Assembly (NCBI GenBank): GCA_902572925.1
Contig: CACGHT010000001.1
Location: forward strand, 1 to 64,000
Direction of reading: 5' to 3'
Source of the DNA: an uncultured Pelagibacteraceae bacterium
GTDB taxonomy: Bacteria; Pseudomonadota; Alphaproteobacteria; Pelagibacterales; Pelagibacteraceae
DNA length: 64,000 nt
In this document: positions 26,507-34,493 of the stretch, one piece after another
How positions within the stretch are numbered: position 1 is the stretch's first letter
Layout of the letters: every line of letters starts with the position of its first letter
Made by a program: the position numbers and the translations under genes
Notes under the pieces: generated by a model
Seen by the model: only the letters and a program-made list of their open reading frames with translations
Databases searched by the model: none
Told to the model about the DNA's origin: nothing

Positions 26507-27295
26507 ATGATTAAAAAAATACTAATAATTCTAATTACAACTTTAACGCTAACTGTAAATCTTTATGCTGGTTCTGATGGTGAGCTCATTTTGAAAAAAA
26601 ATGAACCTTCTAAAGTTAAAGATTGTTCTGAGACCTTTAACAAGGCATCTTTTGCTCTTAATAAGGGATTAGATAAAATAATTTTTAAACCAGTTTCAAG
26701 TGTCTACAGAGTTTTACCATCACCAATTAAAACAGGAGTAAGCAACTCATTAAATAATTTATCAAATGTTGTTACAATCCCTAATAATGTCCTTCAGGGT
26801 GAATTTAAACTAGCAGGAATTAATACTGGCAGATTTTTGATTAACACAACTGTTGGTGTTTTAGGTTTAATTGATGTAGCAACATATCTTGGTTTTACTG
26901 AATATGTTAAAGAGGATTATGGACAAAGTTTAGCTTCACATGGAGTTGGTCCTGGTTGTTATTTAGTATTACCTGTGTTAGGGCCAACCACTGCTAGAGA
27001 TACAATTGCCTCATTAACAAATTTTATTGGTGGAGATGCTTGGTATAATGTGACTGTGAGAAATGACACACACTATTTTAGAGACATTGACTATTATGCA
27101 TCAAGAGTAACTGCGGGTGTAGATTTTAGAGCTAAAAATTTTGACTCGATTGAAAATTTAGAAAAAAATTCATTAGACTTTTACGCTTCTGTAAAAAGCC
27201 TTTATTTGCAGGATAGACAACAAAGAATCTTAAATAGTACAAAAATTATTGAAACTCAAGACGATAGTGATTGGGAAGAAATAGAAACACAATAA
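26507..27295 (+). CDS. mlaA: MlaA/VacJ-family outer-membrane phospholipid protein
   Basis: 262 residues. MlaA removes misplaced phospholipids from the outer leaflet of the outer membrane and passes them to MlaC. The family core is clear: FNKASFALNKGLDKIIFKPVSSVYR, then GRFLINTTVGVLGLIDVA, EDYGQSLASHGVGPGCYLVLPVLGPTTARD. A signal peptide is evident (hydrophobic residues 3-20, cleavage near LYAG), but there is no lipobox cysteine, unlike E. coli MlaA. Followed 15 bp later by mlaC; the mlaFED transporter genes are not in this window. Confidence 0.9.
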   Translation: MIKKILIILITTLTLTVNLYAGSDGELILKKNEPSKVKDCSETFNKASFALNKGLDKIIFKPVSSVYRVLPSPIKTGVSNSLNNLSNVVTIPNNVLQGEFKLAGINTGRFLINTTVGVLGLIDVATYLGFTEYVKEDYGQSLASHGVGPGCYLVLPVLGPTTARDTIASLTNFIGGDAWYNVTVRNDTHYFRDIDYYASRVTAGVDFRAKNFDSIENLEKNSLDFYASVKSLYLQDRQQRILNSTKIIETQDDSDWEEIETQ

Positions 27296-27310
27296 TTTCA
27301 TTAATAAAAG

Positions 27311-27898
27311 ATGAAAAAAAAATTGTTAATATTTTTAATTGTTTTTTTTTCATATCCTACCTTTTTACTATCGATAGAGCCAGATATATTTGTGCAGTCT
27401 ACGGTTAATAGAGCTTCAAAACTATTAGGTGAAGATATTTCTAAAAATGAGAAAATAGAAAAGTTAAAATTAATTGCAAAAGAAACAGTTGATATAAAGG
27501 GTATTGGTTTTTATACTCTCGGTGCAAAAAGAAAAAGTCTTAGTAAAGAAGAAAAAGAGAAATACTCGTCATTATTTGAAGAATATTTTTTAAAAAGTTT
27601 CTCTAGTAGATTGGCAGAATATACAAATCCTGAAATAGACGTTATTAATAAAGAAAAACTTAATGACAATTACACAATTGTAAATAGTGTTTTGAAAGCT
27701 ACTAATGAAAGACCTGAAATAAATATTGATTGGAGGATATATACTAAAGATTCTGATAATCCACTTATAAGAGATTTGATTATTGAAGGTCTTAGTTTAG
27801 CTAGAACTCAAAAAGAAGAATTTGCTTCTGTTTTAAGTTCAAATGAAGACAATATTAAAGCATTGTTCAAAGTTTTAGAGGAATTTTCTAGTAATTAA
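27311..27898 (+). CDS. mlaC: MlaC-type periplasmic phospholipid-binding protein
   Basis: 195 residues with an N-terminal signal peptide (hydrophobic residues 5-22). Pfam MlaC/Tol_tol_Ttg2 features are seen: a VDIKGIGFYTLGAKRKSLSKEE-like segment (normally DF...R.vLG..wr..s..q), FEEYFLKSFSSRLAEY, and NIDWRIYT...LIRDLIIEGLSLARTQKEEFASVL. MlaC carries phospholipid across the periplasm between MlaA and MlaFEDB. Pairing with mlaA supports it. It ends 30 bp before a convergent tRNA gene. Confidence 0.88.
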   Translation: MKKKLLIFLIVFFSYPTFLLSIEPDIFVQSTVNRASKLLGEDISKNEKIEKLKLIAKETVDIKGIGFYTLGAKRKSLSKEEKEKYSSLFEEYFLKSFSSRLAEYTNPEIDVINKEKLNDNYTIVNSVLKATNERPEINIDWRIYTKDSDNPLIRDLIIEGLSLARTQKEEFASVLSSNEDNIKALFKVLEEFSSN

Positions 27899-27928
27899 GT
27901 TTTTGTCGTAAATTTATTTTTTTAAGTT

Positions 27929-28005
27929 TGGTGGGCCCGCCAGGACTCGAACCTGGGACCAATACATTATGAGTGTACTGCTCTAACCAACTGAGCTACA
28001 GGCCC
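27929..28005 (-). tRNA. tRNA with CAT anticodon, probably tRNA-Ile2
   Basis: 77 nt including an encoded CCA. Acceptor GGGCCTG/CGGGCCC, D-loop with GG, anticodon stem GTACA/TGTAT around loop CTCATAA, and a normal TTCGAGT T-loop. The anticodon CAT could be elongator Met or Ile2, which becomes an AUA decoder when TilS converts C34 to lysidine. Base pairs C4-G69 and C5-G68 match the TilS identity pairs known from E. coli tRNA-Ile2 rather than the U-A/A-U pairs of tRNA-Met, so Ile2 is favoured but not proven. Confidence 0.85.
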
Positions 28006-28098
28006 AAACAAATCAGATGTTTACAATGTTTTTCATTACCACGCAAGTTGAGATATTTTATTATTAATTTATAATAGAGTTTTCATTAATATTTAAAT

Positions 28099-28956
28099 AT
28101 GAATAAAAATATACAAAAACTTTCTATCTACAAACTATTCAATAAATCAAAGAAATATTCAATCAAGTGGAGTAGTTATTTCCAAGTTTATGAAAAAATT
28201 TTTTCACGCTACAGAAATAAAAAGATCAAGTTTGTTGAGATCGGAGTTGCTAATGGTGGTTCATTGTTTATGTGGAAAAAATACTTTGGTAACAAAGCAA
28301 AAATAATCGGTATTGATCTTAATCCAAAAGCAAAAAAATTAGAGAAAAATGGTTTTAAAATTTATATAGGTAATCAGAGTGATAAAAAATTTTGGGAAAA
28401 CTTTTACAAAAAAGAGGGTAAAGTTGATCTTATTTTAGATGATGGGGGACACAAAAATTTGCAACAAATTAGTACTGTTCATCATTCATTGCCCTATATT
28501 AAAGATGGGGGTAAAATTGTTATTGAGGACACAGGCACTAGCTACGTAAAGAAAGAATTTAATAATCCTTCAAGATATTCTTTTATTAATTTTGCAAAAA
28601 ATGTTGTTGATGCTATCCACCGAAGATCTCCATTATTAAAAAAAGAATTGAATTTTTATTCAAAAAAGATTTTTTTAGTAGAATTTTTTGAGTCAATAGT
28701 CGTTTTTTCAATAGACTCAAAAAAATGTTTCCAAAATAAAGAAGTTCATAATAAAGCCCAAAATGAATGGGCAATCGATTATAGGCATAATGAGTACTTT
28801 GGGAAATTAAAATTGAAACTCGATAAAAAATATGGTCTTTTAAATAAAAGAAGCTTTTACAGAAGAATTATTAGAAAAATATTTTATAAAAATTTTATAT
28901 TCAACTTTCTAGATAATATAAAAATAAAAAAAATATTTAGAGAATTAGAGAATTAA
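28099..28956 (+). CDS. Class I SAM-dependent methyltransferase
   Basis: 285 residues. The SAM motif KFVEIGVANGGSLFMW (about residues 48-63), the acidic loop IIGIDLNPKAK, and VDLILDDGGHKN followed by IKDGGKIVIEDT form a Rossmann methyltransferase of the cephalosporin-hydroxylase/sugar O-methyltransferase type (MycE/MycF-like resemblance). The substrate is unknown; a sugar or polysaccharide is plausible. It is a lone gene between two tRNA genes on the other strand, with a very basic C-terminus. Its isolated position could mean accessory cargo. Confidence 0.72.
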   Translation: MNKNIQKLSIYKLFNKSKKYSIKWSSYFQVYEKIFSRYRNKKIKFVEIGVANGGSLFMWKKYFGNKAKIIGIDLNPKAKKLEKNGFKIYIGNQSDKKFWENFYKKEGKVDLILDDGGHKNLQQISTVHHSLPYIKDGGKIVIEDTGTSYVKKEFNNPSRYSFINFAKNVVDAIHRRSPLLKKELNFYSKKIFLVEFFESIVVFSIDSKKCFQNKEVHNKAQNEWAIDYRHNEYFGKLKLKLDKKYGLLNKRSFYRRIIRKIFYKNFIFNFLDNIKIKKIFRELEN

Positions 28957-28965
28957 ATATAATGG

Positions 28966-29040
28966 TGGTGGGCCGTGTTGGTTACGCTCCAACTACCCCT
29001 GCAATGTCAATGCAGTACTCTACTATTGAGCTAACGGCCC
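28966..29040 (-). tRNA. tRNA-Val (GAC) with aberrant D- and T-loops
   Basis: 75 nt with encoded CCA. The acceptor stem GGGCCGT/ACGGCCC is perfectly paired, and the anticodon stem CTGCA/TGCAG encloses TTGACAT, anticodon GAC (Val). The T-stem GTTGG/CCAAC encloses AGCGTAA, not the near-universal TTCRANY. The D-loop is only AATAGTA and has no GG pair. So G18 and T55, which normally join the elbow, are both gone, while all stems are intact. It starts 3 nt after the rpoD stop, so it is probably cut from the rpoD transcript. The other two tRNAs in the window have normal loops. Confidence 0.85.
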
Positions 29041-29043
29041 AAA

Positions 29044-30870
29044 TTAACTTTCTAAAAAGCTTTTTAATTGTTTAGATCTACTAGGATGTTTTAGTTTTCT
29101 TAAAGCTTTTGCTTCTATTTGACGTATTCTTTCTCTTGTCACAGAAAATTGCAAGCCTACTTCCTCAAGTGTGTGATCAGTGTTCATTCCAACACCAAAT
29201 CTCATTCTTAAAACACGTTCTTCTCTTGGTGTCAAAGTAGATAATATTTTTGTGGTTGCTTCACCTAAATTTGATTTAATTGCCTGCTCTAGTGGTGCTA
29301 GTGCTTTTGTATCTTCTATAAAATCTCCTAAACTACTATCTTCCTCATCGCCTACTGGTTTTTCCAATGATACAGGTTCTTTTGAAATTTTTAAAACTTT
29401 TCTTACTTTGTCTAATGGCATACGAAGTTTTTTCGCCAATTCTTCAGGAGTTGCCTCTCTACCAAACTCACTTAAGATTAATCTTTGTGTTCTAACTATC
29501 TTATTAATTGTTTCGATCATATGAACTGGAATTCTTATAGTACGAGCTTGGTCAGCAATCGATCTAGTTATCGCCTGTCTAATCCACCAAGTTGCATAAG
29601 TTGAGAATTTATAGCCTCTTCGATACTCAAACTTGTCAACAGCTTTCATTAATCCTATGTTTCCCTCTTGAATTAAATCTAAAAATTGAAGACCCCTATT
29701 TGTATATTTTTTCGCAATAGAAATAACTAATCTTAAGTTAGCTTCAACCATCTCTTTTTTTGCAATTCTTGACTCTTTTTCACCTTTTTGAACTCTGCTA
29801 ACTAACTTTTTAAAATCAGTTACTGACATTCCTAGTTTGTGACTAATTTCAACTAATCTTTCTCTAATATTTTTAAACTCTTCTTTATTCTTACTAAAAA
29901 ATTGTTTCCACAAAGTATTCGTATCTAAAAATTTTTTTAAATTTGGGTTTATTTCGTTACCAATATAAAATTTAATAAATTCATTTCTTGGAATTTTTTG
30001 ATTCATTGCTAGTCTCAAAAGGTTACCCTCTAATGAAATTATTTTTTTGTTCTCAACATAATGTTTTTGAACAAGTTCTTCTAATACTGATGGAGATAAC
30101 TGTAGAGATTTTATATTTTCTAAAATATCGTTAACAATTTTTTCATATCCTTTTTCTTTAGCAGATGAGAAAATTTTAGAATTTATGACACATTCTAACT
30201 TTTCTTTTTGGTATTTAATTAATTTACGATAATCTTTTGTTAGTAAATGAACAGTCTTCAAAACTTTTGGTTTAATTTCTGACTCCATAGCAGCAAGTGT
30301 TGGATTAAAATCATCATCACTATCATCTGATGAATTTTCATCTTTTTCATCTTCTCCGGCATTTTTTTGTTTTGCGCTTGGGCCAGTATTCTCATCTTCC
30401 ATATAGTTAGTATCTATATCAATTATTTCTCTTACAAGTATTTCGTCACTCTGTAACTTTTGATCCCAATCAAAAAATTGTTGAGCTGTTATTGGGCTTT
30501 GTGACAATGCAATTAACATAACATCTTTTCCTGCCTCAATTCTTTTTGCAATCGCTATCTCTCCCTCTCTAGACAATAACTCAACACCACCCATTTCCCT
30601 CAGGTACATTCTTATTGGATCATCACTTTTTTCTATTGTTTTACCCTCGTCCTTAGAGGAATTTTCTTTTTTTCTGAGTACTTTAAAGTCTGATTTTTTC
30701 TCAACTAATACAATTCCCTCGTTTAATATATGAATAAAAGCTTGTGATAAATTTTCATCTGATAGATTTCTCTTACCTAAAGACTTACTCAATTCTTCAT
30801 GAGTAATAAAACCTCTATGAGTTCCTCGACCCATTAATCTAGCGAATGATTTAGTAATAATTCTTTCCAC
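29044..30870 (-). CDS. rpoD: RNA polymerase primary sigma factor (sigma70)
   Basis: 608 residues. Region 1.1 lies at the N-terminus. Region 1.2/2 includes [22 protein letters not shown]. Next comes the non-conserved region with a strongly acidic patch (residues about 175-190). Core region 2 follows ([36 protein letters not shown]), region 3, and region 4.2 helix-turn-helix ([30 protein letters not shown]). It directs housekeeping transcription. Last protein gene of the yqeY-dnaG-rpoD set, 67 bp after dnaG, with a tRNA 3 nt downstream. Confidence 0.98.
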   Translation of the reverse strand: MERIITKSFARLMGRGTHRGFITHEELSKSLGKRNLSDENLSQAFIHILNEGIVLVEKKSDFKVLRKKENSSKDEGKTIEKSDDPIRMYLREMGGVELLSREGEIAIAKRIEAGKDVMLIALSQSPITAQQFFDWDQKLQSDEILVREIIDIDTNYMEDENTGPSAKQKNAGEDEKDENSSDDSDDDFNPTLAAMESEIKPKVLKTVHLLTKDYRKLIKYQKEKLECVINSKIFSSAKEKGYEKIVNDILENIKSLQLSPSVLEELVQKHYVENKKIISLEGNLLRLAMNQKIPRNEFIKFYIGNEINPNLKKFLDTNTLWKQFFSKNKEEFKNIRERLVEISHKLGMSVTDFKKLVSRVQKGEKESRIAKKEMVEANLRLVISIAKKYTNRGLQFLDLIQEGNIGLMKAVDKFEYRRGYKFSTYATWWIRQAITRSIADQARTIRIPVHMIETINKIVRTQRLILSEFGREATPEELAKKLRMPLDKVRKVLKISKEPVSLEKPVGDEEDSSLGDFIEDTKALAPLEQAIKSNLGEATTKILSTLTPREERVLRMRFGVGMNTDHTLEEVGLQFSVTRERIRQIEAKALRKLKHPSRSKQLKSFLES

Positions 30871-30937
30871 AGCAATTTAAGTTTGAGAGACTTATATAAT
30901 ATCAAATTAACAAAAATCCATTGCTAATTTATTCAGA

Positions 30938-32713
30938 TTAGTTGGTTTTTCTCTCATTTTTTAGCTCTTTTAGCTCATTAAATGTTGTTTCACTTAAATC
31001 TTTTGAAAACTTCGATTCTAATTCTTGGATTCTTAATTCTAAATCATGATTAAATAAATCTTTTGAAATATCATCCAGAAGCTCTACCACTTGATTATCA
31101 TTTTTAGTTTTATTTTTAAGAATATGTTTAATTGGCGCAAACTTATTTATCTTATCTAACAATTGTTTATCAAAATTAAGTTTTTCGATATCAATGGTTT
31201 CATTTGATTTTAATTTATTAATTAACGAATTGAATATTTGCTTATTAATTTCTGAAAATAATTTGATATTTTCTACTAAATGTATGTTTGACTGAAAAAG
31301 AGATAAATTATTCAAGAGCAAATATAATAAAGAAAACTCTTTCAACTCAACAGCAGTAATTCCTTGACTTTCATTATAAAATTTTTTTGTTGATTCAAGT
31401 GATTTTGTTTTCTTTAAAGAAAACTTATTCTTATTTTGATTGGAATGAGGTGTTAATTCTGCAATTTTCTCTAAAAAAAATTCAAGAACGTATTTTTTGA
31501 TAAAATTATCTTCAATTGTATTAGCTATTGATCTTAGTTTTTTCTCAAATATTGCCATAGAAGAGGGATTATTTTTAGTTTGTTTTTTATAATGGCTGAA
31601 AATAAATTGATGAATTGGTAGTTTGTTTTGTTTTGTAAAATCTAAAAAATAATTTTTACCATTTTTATTTACAAAACTATCGGGGTCCTCTTTGTCTGGT
31701 AAAAATAAAAAAGATATTTGTTTTTCAGGTTTCAATTCTTTAATAGAATTTTCTGCTGCTCTTAAAGCAGCTTTATAACCACTTTCATCCCCATCAAAAC
31801 AAATTATTATATCATCAAAGAACTGATTTAGTGTAAAAATTTGTTTATCAGTTAAAGAAGTGCCAAGATTTGCAACAACGTTTTCAACCCCATTTTTACT
31901 TAAACCAACTACATCCATATAACCTTCAACTAAAAAAATATGATCTAACTTATTAGATAATTTTCTTGCTCGGTCTAAATTATAAAGATTTGAGCCCTTT
32001 TTAAAAAAATTTGTCTCTGGTGAATTAATATATTTTGCTAAATAATCTAAATTTTCTATTATCCTACCACCCAAAGCAATTGGCTGTCCTGAAATATTGT
32101 TAATTGGGAATATTAATCTTCCTCTAAATCTCTCTACACAAGTTTTTTTCTTTTCATCAAAATAAAACAAGCCACTTTCTAACAAAGTCTTTTCACTAAA
32201 TTCTTTTTTGAGTTCATCAAAAAAACTAGGATTTTTTTCAACAAAACCAATTTTAAATTTTTTAACTTCATCTTTGCTTAATGATCTATTCTTTAAATAA
32301 TTTCTAGCGTTCGTGAGTTTTTCGTTTTTTAGTAGCTGATCATGATAATAATCAACATACCTGCTATAAATTGATAAATACTCTTTCCAATTTTTTTCCC
32401 TTTCCTCATCATGTTTGGTAAAGAGATACGGTTGCATTCCTGCAATATTAGCAAGATATTTTACTGCTTCTCCAAACCTTAAATTTTGAGTTTTCATGAC
32501 AAAATCAAAAATATTTCCATGCTCTGCAGTTGCAAAACAATGATAAAATTCTTTTTCATCATTGACCGTAAAGGAGGGTGTCTTCTCATTTTTAAATGGT
32601 GATAGTCCAACAAACTCCTTTCCTCTTTTTTTTAAAGCTACAACTTTTGAGACAACACTAGAAACTTTAAGACGAGTTTTAATTTCATCTAAGTATGCTT
32701 TTGGATATTTCAT
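30938..32713 (-). CDS. dnaG: DNA primase DnaG with degenerate zinc site
   Basis: 591-residue primase making RNA primers for replication. The N-terminal CHC2 domain fold is recognisable (FKNEKTPSFTVNDEKEFYHCF), but the zinc ligands are mostly lost: E. coli Cys40, His43, Cys61 and Cys64 correspond to Ser38, Lys41, Cys59 and Thr62. The TOPRIM core is intact, with LVEGYMDVVGL and the DGD metal motif in IICFDGDESGYKAA. The C-terminal helicase-binding region is divergent. The ATG is coupled to the yqeY stop by TAATG. Confidence 0.95.
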   Translation of the reverse strand: MKYPKAYLDEIKTRLKVSSVVSKVVALKKRGKEFVGLSPFKNEKTPSFTVNDEKEFYHCFATAEHGNIFDFVMKTQNLRFGEAVKYLANIAGMQPYLFTKHDEEREKNWKEYLSIYSRYVDYYHDQLLKNEKLTNARNYLKNRSLSKDEVKKFKIGFVEKNPSFFDELKKEFSEKTLLESGLFYFDEKKKTCVERFRGRLIFPINNISGQPIALGGRIIENLDYLAKYINSPETNFFKKGSNLYNLDRARKLSNKLDHIFLVEGYMDVVGLSKNGVENVVANLGTSLTDKQIFTLNQFFDDIIICFDGDESGYKAALRAAENSIKELKPEKQISFLFLPDKEDPDSFVNKNGKNYFLDFTKQNKLPIHQFIFSHYKKQTKNNPSSMAIFEKKLRSIANTIEDNFIKKYVLEFFLEKIAELTPHSNQNKNKFSLKKTKSLESTKKFYNESQGITAVELKEFSLLYLLLNNLSLFQSNIHLVENIKLFSEINKQIFNSLINKLKSNETIDIEKLNFDKQLLDKINKFAPIKHILKNKTKNDNQVVELLDDISKDLFNHDLELRIQELESKFSKDLSETTFNELKELKNERKTN

Positions 32714-33174
32714 TATTTATTTAATAATTGTTTTAACAAGACACCTGCTTTTGAAAAATCAATTTCATCAGCATGTTTTTTTTTTAATTCACTCATTACT
32801 TTTCCCATGTCTTTAATAGAGTTTGCGCCTAATTTAGAAATAATTTCCTCACATATTTTTTTAGTATCTTCATCATTCAGCTGTTTAGGTAAAAAACTTG
32901 ATAGAATATTAAATTCGTTTTGCTCAATTTCAAGAAGATCAGAGCGATTATTTTTTTTATAAATATCGATTGATTCGGTTCTTTGCTTCATCATCTTTTT
33001 TAATAATTTTTTTATATCCTCATCATCTGTTTCTTTTTTGTTGGGGCCAGACCTGTTTGAGATATCGAGATCCTTAATTGATGATAAAATTAACCTATAA
33101 GTTGAGATTTTAATCTTATCTTTAGATTTTAAAGCATTTTTATATTCTGTTTCAATTGTTACTTTTAATGACAT
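32713..33174 (-). CDS. yqeY: YqeY/GatB-domain protein
   Basis: 153 residues, full-length YqeY family (Asn/Gln amidotransferase-like). It shows the typical MSLKVTIETEYKNALKSKDKIKISTYRLILSSIK start, FLPKQLNDEDTKKI in the centre and the C-terminal GMGKVMSELKKKH-type block (here DMGKVMSELKKKHADEIDFSKAG). It resembles the tRNA-binding tail domain of GatB; its function is not established. First gene of the yqeY-dnaG-rpoD unit, divergent from carA, a common alphaproteobacterial arrangement. Confidence 0.9.
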   Translation of the reverse strand: MSLKVTIETEYKNALKSKDKIKISTYRLILSSIKDLDISNRSGPNKKETDDEDIKKLLKKMMKQRTESIDIYKKNNRSDLLEIEQNEFNILSSFLPKQLNDEDTKKICEEIISKLGANSIKDMGKVMSELKKKHADEIDFSKAGVLLKQLLNK

Positions 33175-33213
33175 AATTTTTAATCTACTTTAAAGACAAA
33201 ATTCTTCAAAAGA

Positions 33214-33235
33214 AAAATTGTTTTTTTACAATTTT
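33214..33235. repeat. Perfect 8-bp inverted repeat in the yqeY/carA spacer
   Basis: AAAATTGT (33214-33221) and ACAATTTT (33228-33235) are perfect inverted repeats around a TTTTTT loop, in the 125-bp divergent spacer. A TATAAT box follows on the plus strand at 33235-33240. It might be an operator or just AT-rich symmetry; no known binding motif is recognised. Confidence 0.35.
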
Positions 33236-33249
33236 ATAATACATCTCTG

Positions 33250-33278
33250 TTGCGATAATAAATCAATTATTGTATTAA
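33250..33278 (+). promoter_or_regulatory. Candidate carA promoter
   Basis: TTGCGA (33250-33255) and TATTAA (33273-33278) are spaced by 17 bp, predicting a start near 33285 and a leader of only about 15 nt before the TTG start of carA. AT-rich background makes chance matches common, and no known attenuator or riboswitch is recognised here. Confidence 0.3.
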
Positions 33279-33299
33279 CCTTTAACTTATGAGTTGTAA

Positions 33300-34493
33300 T
33301 TGATCAAAAAAGTAAAAAAAGCTCACTTAAAAAATTCTCAAAAAAATACAGGTATTTTAGTTTTAGAAAATAAAAAGATTTTTAGAGGCATTGGAATCGG
33401 ATACCAAGGCGAAGCAACTGGTGAAGTTTGTTTTAATACCTCATTAACGGGATACCAAGAAATAATATCAGATCCATCTTATGCTGGACAAATAATAAAC
33501 TTTACATTTCCTCACATTGGAAATGTAGGGACAAACAAAGAAGATTTCGAATCTGATAAAATATGGACAAAAGGAGTTATTTTTAATTCTGAGATAACAT
33601 CGCCATCGAATTATAGATCTTTTCAACATTTAGATGCTTGGTTAAAAAAAAATAAGATAGTCGGAATAACCGGACTTGATACAAGAAGTTTAACGAATTT
33701 TATTAGAGATAAAGGTGCCCCTAGAGGAACCATTGCTCACTCAAAGAAGAATAAATTTCATATTAATAAACTTATCAATTCTACAGTAAAATGGAGTGGC
33801 CTAAAAAATTTAGATCTAGCAGAAAAAGTTACTACACAAAAGAATTATGTTTGGAAAGGACTTAAAACTTGGAAAAAAGAGCATGGTTATAGAAAAAATA
33901 ATCAAAATTCATTTCATGTCGTGGCCATAGATTATGGAATAAAAAAAAATATTTTGAGATATTTTTCTGATTTTAAATGTAAAGTTACTGTAGTCTCCTG
34001 TAAAACACCTGCAGAAAAAATTTTATCCCTCAAACCTAATGGTGTCTTTTTATCTAATGGACCCGGAGATCCAGCTGCAACAGGAAGATATGCAATTCAA
34101 ATAATTCAAAATCTTATTGAAAAGAAAATGCCATTATTTGGTATCTGCCTTGGTCATCAGATACTTGCACTTGCGTTAGGTGGCAAAACAAAAAAAATGA
34201 AATTAGGTCACAGGGGAGCAAATCATCCTGTTAAAAATTTGATTAGTGAAAAGGTGGAAATCACTAGTCAAAATCATGGCTTTGAAGTTGTAAGAGAAAA
34301 TTTACCAAAAAACATTCGGATTACTCATGAATCTTTGTTTGATAATAGTATTGAGGGAATAAGATTAAAAAATAATCCAGTATTCTCAGTTCAATATCAT
34401 CCAGAGTCAAACCCAGGGCCACAAGACAGTGTCTATTTATTCAAGGAATTTATTAACAATATGAAAAAAAATGCCAAAAAGAAAAGATATTAA
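33300..34493 (+). CDS. carA: Carbamoyl-phosphate synthase small subunit
   Basis: 397-residue glutamine amidotransferase subunit that feeds ammonia to CarB for arginine and pyrimidine synthesis. The N-terminal CarA domain ([26 protein letters not shown]) and class I GATase domain are clear: [11 protein letters not shown], the nucleophile cysteine in [10 protein letters not shown], and the catalytic His/Glu in [10 protein letters not shown]. The frame begins with TTG; the nearby ATG at 33289 is out of frame and soon stops. The extra basic residues before GILVLENK are about 18 longer than usual, so a later start is possible. Overlaps carB by 23 bp. Confidence 0.95.
   Translation: MIKKVKKAHLKNSQKNTGILVLENKKIFRGIGIGYQGEATGEVCFNTSLTGYQEIISDPSYAGQIINFTFPHIGNVGTNKEDFESDKIWTKGVIFNSEITSPSNYRSFQHLDAWLKKNKIVGITGLDTRSLTNFIRDKGAPRGTIAHSKKNKFHINKLINSTVKWSGLKNLDLAEKVTTQKNYVWKGLKTWKKEHGYRKNNQNSFHVVAIDYGIKKNILRYFSDFKCKVTVVSCKTPAEKILSLKPNGVFLSNGPGDPAATGRYAIQIIQNLIEKKMPLFGICLGHQILALALGGKTKKMKLGHRGANHPVKNLISEKVEITSQNHGFEVVRENLPKNIRITHESLFDNSIEGIRLKNNPVFSVQYHPESNPGPQDSVYLFKEFINNMKKNAKKKRY

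Noticed and set aside
33289-33303. ATG start for carA or a leader peptide
   Set aside because: The ATG at 33289 is out of frame with carA and stops after four codons; too short to support an attenuation peptide.
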